Assembly (NCBI GenBank): GCA_039812465.1
Contig: JBDIAS010000112.1
Location: forward strand, 1-10,340
Reading direction: 5' to 3'
DNA from: Austwickia sp039812465
GTDB lineage: Bacteria > Actinomycetota > Actinomycetes > Actinomycetales > Dermatophilaceae
DNA length: 10,340 bases
A program made the translations under genes and the position numbers. Below are positions 6,308 through 10,340 of the stretch, one piece after another (position 1 is the first letter of the stretch; each line of letters opens with the position of its first letter). Under the pieces are notes generated by a model. It was not told the origin of the DNA and ran no database searches. It was given only the letters and a program-made list of their open reading frames with translations.

Positions 6308-6353
6308 CGGGCGCCCGGTTGTGTGGGAGATGCCAGAGGTCATCCCCACCCGG
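6308..6353 (+). promoter_or_regulatory. Structured 5' leader of the pentapeptide-repeat gene
   Basis: A longer hairpin can pair CCGG (6315-6318) with CCGG (6350-6353) and GTGGGA (6323-6328) with TCCCCAC (6343-6349, one bulge), ending seven bases before the Shine-Dalgarno. It competes with CGGGCGCCCG (6308-6317), a perfect 10-bp palindrome that shares bases with the outer stem. Two alternative folds just ahead of the ribosome site suggest translational control. I recognise no known riboswitch class. Confidence 0.35.
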
Positions 6354-6369
6354 TCCCATGGAGGTTCTG

Positions 6370-6810
6370 ATGCTCACCGCTCGTCGTACCCTCGCCGCTT
6401 CCGCTCTCGGCCTCGCCCTGCTCGCCGGCAGCGCGGGCGCCGCCGGCGCCGCATCCCTCCCCTCGGGGTTCACCCAGTCCGGGTTCACCCAGTCCGGCTT
6501 CACGCAATCCGGCTTCACGCAATCCGGCTTCACGCAATCCGGCTTCACGCAATCCGGCTTCACCCAGTCGGGGTTCACCCAGTCGGGGTTCACCCAGTCC
6601 GGGTTCACCCAGTCCGGGTTCACCCAGTCCGGGTTCACCCAGTCGGGCTTCACCCAGTCCGGCTTCACCCAGTCCGGCTTCACCCAATCGGGCTTCACCC
6701 AGTCCGGCTTCACCCAGTCCGGCTTCACCCAGTCCGGGTTCACCCAGTCGCTGGCTGCCGGCGGCGCGGGCGACGTGGAGCTCCTGGCCGCGCTCGGCGC
6801 CCTGGGCTGA
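6370..6810 (+). CDS. Secreted low-complexity protein with 19 perfect GFTQS repeats
   Basis: I do not recognise this 146-aa protein as a named family. It starts with a Sec-type signal peptide (MLTARR, then an Ala/Leu-rich core to about residue 28, likely cleaved at AGA or GAA before SLPS). Residues 33-127 are exactly 19 tandem copies of Gly-Phe-Thr-Gln-Ser with no substitution. A 19-residue tail is Ala/Leu/Gly-rich with one Asp and one Glu. The repeat region has no charge, no Pro and no Cys, and an aromatic residue every fifth position. The ATG at 6370 has GGAGG (6360-6364) five bases upstream and fits the signal peptide, so upstream in-frame starts were not used. It has its own promoter and converges on a two-component system. 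Plausible roles are an extracellular matrix, amyloid-like or surface-coat protein; this is inference from composition only. Confidence 0.85.
   Translation: MLTARRTLAASALGLALLAGSAGAAGAASLPSGFTQSGFTQSGFTQSGFTQSGFTQSGFTQSGFTQSGFTQSGFTQSGFTQSGFTQSGFTQSGFTQSGFTQSGFTQSGFTQSGFTQSGFTQSGFTQSLAAGGAGDVELLAALGALG
6466..6750 (+). repeat. 15-bp coding minisatellite, 19 units
   Basis: Nineteen contiguous 15-bp units each encode GFTQS. They vary only at synonymous third positions: GGG or GGC for Gly, ACC or ACG for Thr, CAG or CAA for Gln, TCC or TCG for Ser; TTC for Phe is constant. Units 3-6 (6496-6555) are identical with the rare ACG-CAA pairing, showing recent local amplification. Unit 15 (6676-6690) alone combines ACC with CAA. 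Copy number is likely to vary between strains. Confidence 0.97.
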
Positions 6811-6850
6811 CCCGCCATCAGGCCTCCCGAGGTCGCCGCGCGCGGACCGG

Positions 6851-6865
6851 GCGCCGCGGCGGCGC
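6851..6865. terminator. Possible bidirectional terminator between convergent genes
   Basis: GCGCCGCGGCGGCGC is an inverted repeat (arms GCGCCGC and GCGGCGC about a central G). It lies in the 57-nt gap between the end of the plus-strand repeat gene and the end of the minus-strand kinase gene. Its position suits a shared terminator. There are no T-runs on either side, so the call rests on symmetry and location. Confidence 0.35.
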
Positions 6866-6867
6866 GC

Positions 6868-7947
6868 TCACCGGACGGTCGGGACCCAGGCGATCAGCTG
6901 GGCCCCTCGACCGTGACCGGGGCTGCGCGCCACCAGCTCCCCTCCGTGCGCTCGGACGATGCCCCGCGAGATGGTGAGCCCGATCCCCGAGCCACCCTCC
7001 GAGCCAGCCGCTCTCCGGGTCGGCACGCGATAGAACCGCTCGAAGATCCGCTCCACGTCGTCGGGGGCGAGCCCTTCGCCGGAGTCCGCCACGATGAGCC
7101 AGGCCCAGTTCGCGGACCGGCCGACGCTGACGTCGATGTACCCGCCGGGCGGAGTCGCTCGGACGGCGTTGCCCACGAGGTTGCGGACCACTTGCGAGAA
7201 CCGGTCCGGATCGACCCGGACGGGCAGCAGTTCATCGCCGGGCCGGACCCGCAGGCAGAGCCCGGCGTCGTCGATCTGCGGGCGGATCCGCTCGATCGCC
7301 GCGACCGTGACGCCACGCAGATCCAACAGGAGCGGCTCGAGGTCGAGGCGCCCCTCCTCCGCCTTGGACAGGGCCGAGAGATCGTCCGCCAGCCGCCGCA
7401 GTCGCCGCACCTCCTCGCTGACGTGGACAAGCTCCGCGGGCTCGGCCGGCAGGATGCCGTCGATCATCCCCTCGACGTACCCGTCGATCACGGTCAGAGG
7501 GGTCCGCATCTCGTGCGCGACCTCGCCGAGCAGGCGACGCCGTCGCCCCTCCACGTCCGCCAGCGACTGCCCGAGCCGGTTGAGGTCTCCCACCAGTCCT
7601 CGTAGTTCCCAATGCTCGTCAGCGGTCAGCTCGTGTTCGTACTCGCCCTCGCTCAGCGCGCGGGTGACGTCCCGCAGCTGTTCCAAGGGAGCCATCACCC
7701 GGTGCGCGGCGATCGTCCCCGCCACGCACGCGGCGACCGCGCCGACCAGCAGCCCGGCGAAGACGGACGCCGTGTGCAGGTCCAGGTAGTCGCCGAGCGG
7801 CGACCCGTCCCCGAAGGGTGGGATCCCCGCGGGGGACCCGTCCAAGAACACCGGCGCGAGTTGCAGCCCCGCGGCGTACACCGCGATCACGACCGCGAGG
7901 ACGACGACGAGGTGCGAGGCGATCGTGCGTAGGAGGATCCTCCTCAT
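6868..7947 (-). CDS. Two-component sensor histidine kinase (HAMP, HisKA, HATPase)
   Basis: Membrane kinase (359 aa) that autophosphorylates and passes phosphate to the adjacent regulator. TM1 is at about 12-30 and TM2 at about 59-81. They enclose an extracytoplasmic loop of only about 28 residues (FLDGSPAGIPPFGDG), so there is no classical sensor domain. HAMP follows (VMAPLEQLRDVTRALSEGEY). The H-box EVAHEMRTPL has phospho-acceptor His145. The N-box NLVGNAVRAT has Asn260; the G1 box DSGEGL is at 288-293, the F box is IFERFYRV, and the G2 box GSGIGL ends at 324. All catalytic boxes are intact. The start overlaps the regulator stop by ATGA, with GAGGGG seven bases upstream. The small loop suggests sensing within or at the membrane, or through a partner protein. 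The signal is unknown. Confidence 0.95.
   Translation of the reverse strand: MRRILLRTIASHLVVVLAVVIAVYAAGLQLAPVFLDGSPAGIPPFGDGSPLGDYLDLHTASVFAGLLVGAVAACVAGTIAAHRVMAPLEQLRDVTRALSEGEYEHELTADEHWELRGLVGDLNRLGQSLADVEGRRRRLLGEVAHEMRTPLTVIDGYVEGMIDGILPAEPAELVHVSEEVRRLRRLADDLSALSKAEEGRLDLEPLLLDLRGVTVAAIERIRPQIDDAGLCLRVRPGDELLPVRVDPDRFSQVVRNLVGNAVRATPPGGYIDVSVGRSANWAWLIVADSGEGLAPDDVERIFERFYRVPTRRAAGSEGGSGIGLTISRGIVRAHGGELVARSPGHGRGAQLIAWVPTVR
7931..7944. repeat. Perfect 14-bp palindrome over kinase codons 2-6
   Basis: AGGAGGATCCTCCT is self-complementary and begins immediately after the kinase ATG on the minus strand. In the mRNA it can fold as AGGAG/CTCCT with a GATC loop, at the junction where coupled translation of the kinase restarts. 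It may tune kinase yield relative to the regulator, and it carries an anti-Shine-Dalgarno-like CCTCCT. It could also be chance from the Arg-Arg-Ile-Leu-Leu codons. Confidence 0.45.
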
Positions 7948-8735
7948 CCGGAGCCCCTCGAGAGCCCGGGCAGGCCGCCCGCGGGCGGCGGGCTGCCGAC
8001 GCGCCGGGGCAGGACGTCGGGGGGGTCGTCCGGGTGCAGGAGAAACTTGTAGCCGACCCCGCGCACCGTGCCGATGATCCGCGGCCGGGCGGCGTCGTCT
8101 CCCAGCACCCGCCGAATGTTGCGGACGTGCACGTCGACGACGCGTTCGTCACCGAAGAAGTCGTACCCCCAGACCCGTTCGAGCAGTTGGGGCCGGGAGA
8201 ACACCCGGCCGTGGTCCCCCGCGAGGGCCCACAGGAGGTCGAACTCCAGCGTGGAGAGGGCCACTTCCCGCGCGTCGACGTGGACCTCCCGTCGCCGAGC
8301 GTCCACCACGAGGCCGGGGAACCGGAGCACCTCCACGGAGCGTGGGGGTGCGCCCCCCGGCGCGCGCCGGTCGCGGCGCAGCACGGTGTTGACGCGGGCG
8401 ACCACCTCGCGCGGGCTGAACGGTTTGGTGATGTAGTCGTCAGCGCCGATCGTGAGGCCCACCAGCTTGTCGAGCTCATCGGATCGGGCGGTGACAAGGA
8501 TCACGTACACCTCGCTGGTCACTCGGAGCCGACGGAGCACCTCCATGCCGTCGACATCCGGCAGGCCGACGTCGAGGAGGATCAGGGTGGGGTGGGTCCG
8601 TTCGGCGATCTCGAGGGCCTCGGCACCGCTGCCCGCCTCGTCGACCGCGAAGCCGTCCGCCTCCAAGTACGCGGTCAGGACGCGCCTGATCTGCTTCTCG
8701 TCGTCGACGACGAGGACCCTTCTTCGTGCGGTCAT
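7944..8735 (-). CDS. OmpR/PhoB-family response regulator
   Basis: DNA-binding response regulator (263 aa), partner of the kinase encoded directly downstream. The receiver domain (about 5-120) has the acidic pair Asp11-Asp12, phospho-acceptor Asp55 (ILLDVGLP), Thr82 (LVTARSD) and Lys104 (TKPF), all as expected. The winged-helix domain follows, with LSTLEFDLLWAL, VVDVHVRNIRRVLG as recognition region and TVRGVGYKF closing the wing. After this comes an unusual Pro/Gly-rich tail of about 30 residues. The ATG is bounded by an in-frame TAG three codons upstream; AAGGGG lies about 11 bases before it, a rather long spacing. The targets are unknown. Its own upstream region and the convergent GFTQS gene promoter are candidates, but nothing in the sequence proves either. 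Confidence 0.95.
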   Translation of the reverse strand: MTARRRVLVVDDEKQIRRVLTAYLEADGFAVDEAGSGAEALEIAERTHPTLILLDVGLPDVDGMEVLRRLRVTSEVYVILVTARSDELDKLVGLTIGADDYITKPFSPREVVARVNTVLRRDRRAPGGAPPRSVEVLRFPGLVVDARRREVHVDAREVALSTLEFDLLWALAGDHGRVFSRPQLLERVWGYDFFGDERVVDVHVRNIRRVLGDDAARPRIIGTVRGVGYKFLLHPDDPPDVLPRRVGSPPPAGGLPGLSRGSG

Positions 8736-8863
8736 GACGTGCTACGCCCCTTGCTGATTCACCGCGCCCCGACGCCCCGCGGAGCCGTATCCGCCGGGAT
8801 CGACACGCCGCCGAGCCGGCCTGCGCGGGCGGAGTGGTGCTCTGCGGTGCGAATTCCCCGTGC

Positions 8864-8895
8864 CTGTCAAGAATCATGGTCGGTCATCTGACAAG
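8864..8895 (-). promoter_or_regulatory. Direct CTTGWCAG repeats including a TTGACA hexamer
   Basis: On the minus strand CTTGTCAG (8895-8888) and CTTGACAG (8871-8864) are direct 8-mers differing at one base, with starts 24 bp apart. The second contains a perfect -35-like TTGACA (8870-8865). They lie about 130 bases upstream of the response-regulator start. The -10 is not evident, so this could be an activator-dependent promoter or an autoregulatory site. A 24-bp period is wider than usual OmpR half-site spacing. Confidence 0.3.
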
Positions 8896-8949
8896 AGTGA
8901 AGTCGAGGTGCGGCGCCACGGCGCGGCGCGCGACGGCACGACTGACCCC

Positions 8950-9043
8950 GAGGGCGGCGCGGCGGACCTCGATGGCGGCACGAGGACGGCGCGGCGGACC
9001 TCGAGGGCGGCGCGAGGACGGCGCGACGGACCCGCGAGGGCAC
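8950..9043. repeat. Imperfect 32-bp GC-rich minisatellite
   Basis: The core GGCGCGGCGGACCTCGA at 8956-8972 recurs exactly at 8988-9004 (period 32), and a diverged third copy begins at 9020. The intervening GGCGGCRCGAGGAC sections also repeat. It starts just after the AbrB-like stop on the minus strand, so it would lie in that gene's 3' untranslated RNA. It is probably a slippage product. Confidence 0.7.
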
Positions 9044-9054
9044 GATGCGGGAGC

Positions 9055-10125
9055 TCACGGACGGGTGGGCGCACCGTGCTCCCGGCGACGCAGGACGTGC
9101 GCCACCGCGGGTGCGGCCGCGAGGACCGCGACCAGCCGAACGACCTGCACGGTGAGGACGAAGCTCACGTCCGCGCCGGAGTCCACCGCCGTGGCGAGGA
9201 CGGCGTACAGGCCACCCGGCGTGGTCGCGAGGTACGCGTCCAGCGGCGTGACCCCAACCCATGCCACCAGGCCTAGGCCCAGCAACGCCGAGGTGACCAG
9301 CAGCGCCAGGATGAGGCCGACGGCGGCGGGCAGCAGCCCCGCGATCTGCCGGAGGCTGGCGCGGGTGAACCGGAGCCCGACCTGCAGACCGATCACCGCG
9401 TACGCGAGCGTGAGCGGCCAGGTGGGGACCAGGACCGGGGGCATGAGCCCGCTCATCGACAGTGCGACGGCGGCGACCAGGGGCCCCAGCACCGCCCCGG
9501 CCGGCAAGCGCGTCAGCCTGGCCAGGAGCAGACCGACGACCAGGCAGATGGCCACGAACGCGGCTACGACCAGGCCGCTCACGTCGGCCGCAGCGGCGGG
9601 GGACGCCTGGCCGCGGGGCGGTCGGAAGACGGCGGCCGTGACGAGCGGCATTCCGGCGACGACGATGACGACCCGCAGGTACTGCACCACCGAGACGACC
9701 CGGTCGTCGGCGCCGAGCTCGAGGGCGATGGCGCTGACCCCCGAGGCCCCGCCGCAGATCATCGCGAACATGCCGGTCGCCAGGGACACCCCGTGGCGGG
9801 CCAGGACGGCCCCCAGCGCGAGGCTGGCCGCGACGGTCGCGCCGCACACCGCGAGGATTGGGCCGCCGTGAGCGGCCAGCTCGGCGGCCGTGGCCGCGTC
9901 CACGTACGCGCCGATGGACACCCCGACCATCCCCTGGGCGAGGGTCGCCGCCGGCCCGGGCATGGTCGGCAGGGTCAGGTGCCGGGGCGCGAACAGCGCG
10001 TACGTCATCCCGCCCAGCAGCGAGCCGAAGAGCGCGGGCGCGCTGAGGCCGGCAAGGGCCACGGCCGCCGTACCGATCGCCGCGGCCAGCAGCCCAAGCC
10101 CCCACGACGCGAGGCACCGCCGCAT
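9055..10125 (-). CDS. AbrB-family multi-spanning membrane protein (putative transporter)
   Basis: Integral membrane protein of 356 aa from the AbrB/ammonia monooxygenase-like family (PF05145), whose members have about ten helices in two homologous halves; the biochemical role is poorly known. The internal duplication is visible. CGGASGV (from residue 124), GADDR (138-142) and QYLRV in the first half correspond to PGGLYAV (303-309), GADVS (317-321) and QVVRL in the second. Hydrophobic Ala/Leu/Val segments fill the rest. The start chosen is the ATG at 10125, which shares its A with the stop of the preceding gene (TGATG). It fits the hydrophobic N-terminus (RRCLASWGLGLLAAAIG), whereas a longer frame reaching back to 10251 would only overlap the CorA gene. 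There is no Shine-Dalgarno, which fits translational coupling. It is not the AbrB transcription factor. Confidence 0.87.
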   Translation of the reverse strand: MRRCLASWGLGLLAAAIGTAAVALAGLSAPALFGSLLGGMTYALFAPRHLTLPTMPGPAATLAQGMVGVSIGAYVDAATAAELAAHGGPILAVCGATVAASLALGAVLARHGVSLATGMFAMICGGASGVSAIALELGADDRVVSVVQYLRVVIVVAGMPLVTAAVFRPPRGQASPAAAADVSGLVVAAFVAICLVVGLLLARLTRLPAGAVLGPLVAAVALSMSGLMPPVLVPTWPLTLAYAVIGLQVGLRFTRASLRQIAGLLPAAVGLILALLVTSALLGLGLVAWVGVTPLDAYLATTPGGLYAVLATAVDSGADVSFVLTVQVVRLVAVLAAAPAVAHVLRRREHGAPTRP

Positions 10126-10340
10126 CAGAGCCAGTCTTGGCGTTTGAACACCACATAGAGGGTGAAGGATCCAAGGGTCACCAGCGCCACGGAGAGCCAG
10201 AGCCCTGAGGGTTCTTGGAAGCCCGGGTAGGGCACGTTCTGCCCGAACCACCCGGTGACGGCGGTCGGGACGGCGATGATGGCGGCCCAGGCGGCCAGCT
10301 TCTTCATGACGGTGTTGAGGCGCGCGTCCTGCAGGGACAG
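10125..10340 (-). CDS. CorA-family Mg2+/divalent metal transporter, C-terminal part
   Basis: Partial gene: only the last 71 codons are in the window, and the frame stays open to the right edge. It reads LSLQDARLNTVMKKL, then a first membrane helix (AAWAAIIAVPTAV), then TGWFGQN, a periplasmic loop (PYPGFQEPSG) and a second helix ending in the basic tail FKRQDWL. This is the two-helix, short-loop C-terminus of CorA-type channels. The signature GMN is replaced here by GQN, a variant that I recall from actinobacterial CorA-like proteins and that may alter ion selectivity. The N-terminal cytoplasmic domain and start lie outside, so Mg2+ as the ion is inferred. Its stop overlaps the AbrB-like start by one base, so the two are co-translated. 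Confidence 0.88.
   Translation of the reverse strand: MSLQDARLNTVMKKLAAWAAIIAVPTAVTGWFGQNVPYPGFQEPSGLWLSVALVTLGSFTLYVVFKRQDWL

Larger units (their letters stand above)
8736..9054. other. Gene-free region between the regulator and the AbrB-like gene
   Basis: These 319 bases hold no credible gene. Open frames on both strands give Arg/Ala/Pro-rich repeats from the minisatellite at 8950-9043. Near 8864-8895 the minus strand carries a TTGACA hexamer within a pair of direct CTTGWCAG sites, a plausible control region for the response regulator transcribed leftward. I find no good TANNNT at the right distance and no clear terminator for the AbrB-like gene. Confidence 0.5.

Noticed and set aside
6466..6750. 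CRISPR array
   Set aside because: Units are contiguous with no unique spacers and encode a constant in-frame pentapeptide.
6282..6818. Minus-strand open frame through the repeat array, with Asp-Trp-Val-Lys/Asn-Pro repeats
   Set aside because: It is the complement of the GFTQS array. Its repeats show replacement differences (Lys/Asn, Trp/Cys) at exactly the positions that are synonymous on the plus strand. It has no signal peptide or good ribosome site, and the plus frame does.
6273..6977. Plus-strand frame with His-Pro-Val-Arg-like repeats over the same array
   Set aside because: Out-of-frame reading of the 15-bp repeats. It varies in amino acids and runs past the GFTQS stop into the region antisense to the kinase.
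8874..9074. Small minus-strand frame of 66 codons before the regulator
   Set aside because: It consists of the translated 32-bp minisatellite (Arg/Ala/Pro repeats) and overlaps the AbrB-like 3' end; no ribosome site.
8860..9871. Plus-strand open frames opposite the AbrB-like gene and in the minisatellite
   Set aside because: Low-complexity Arg/Ala/Thr products with no Shine-Dalgarno. The minus strand encodes a duplicated membrane protein with conserved motifs.

Overview
The window comes from a very GC-rich actinobacterium. It shows a strongly G/C-biased third codon position, GTG starts, actinobacterial -10 elements (TACCCT, TAGGCT, TAGAAT), a gluABCD-type glutamate importer and a UDPGP-family uridylyltransferase. 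I would guess Micrococcales (Dermatophilaceae/Intrasporangiaceae-like), but the sequence does not prove the family. No tRNA, rRNA, IS element or CRISPR array was seen.

Plus strand, left half. After about 300 bases with no recognisable gene comes a complete polar amino-acid (probably glutamate) ABC importer in the order ATPase (gluA), substrate-binding lipoprotein (gluB), permease (gluC), permease (gluD). gluC and gluD overlap by ATGA. The two longer gaps carry structure: a C-rich, repeat-containing leader with an 18-bp duplication of the gluA stop region before gluB, and a perfect 14-bp-stem hairpin plus a tandem repeat between gluB and gluC. Both fit differential expression of the binding protein. 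Next come fdhD (sulfurtransferase for formate dehydrogenase maturation) and a UTP-glucose-1-phosphate uridylyltransferase whose own promoter overlaps the fdhD stop codon.

Centre. A gap of about 230 bases contains an operator-like inverted repeat, a TAGAAT -10 box and a probably structured leader. It precedes a small secreted protein made almost entirely of 19 perfect tandem copies of Gly-Phe-Thr-Gln-Ser. The DNA repeats differ only at synonymous third positions, so the peptide is apparently under selection. This is the most unusual item in the window.

Minus strand, right half. Convergent to the repeat gene is a two-component system, an OmpR/PhoB-type regulator and a two-TM HAMP histidine kinase overlapping by ATGA. 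Upstream of it is a gene-free stretch of about 320 bases with an imperfect 32-bp minisatellite and a TTGACA-containing direct repeat. At the right edge, a CorA-family metal transporter (only its C-terminus is in the window) is translationally coupled through TGATG to an AbrB-family multi-spanning membrane protein.
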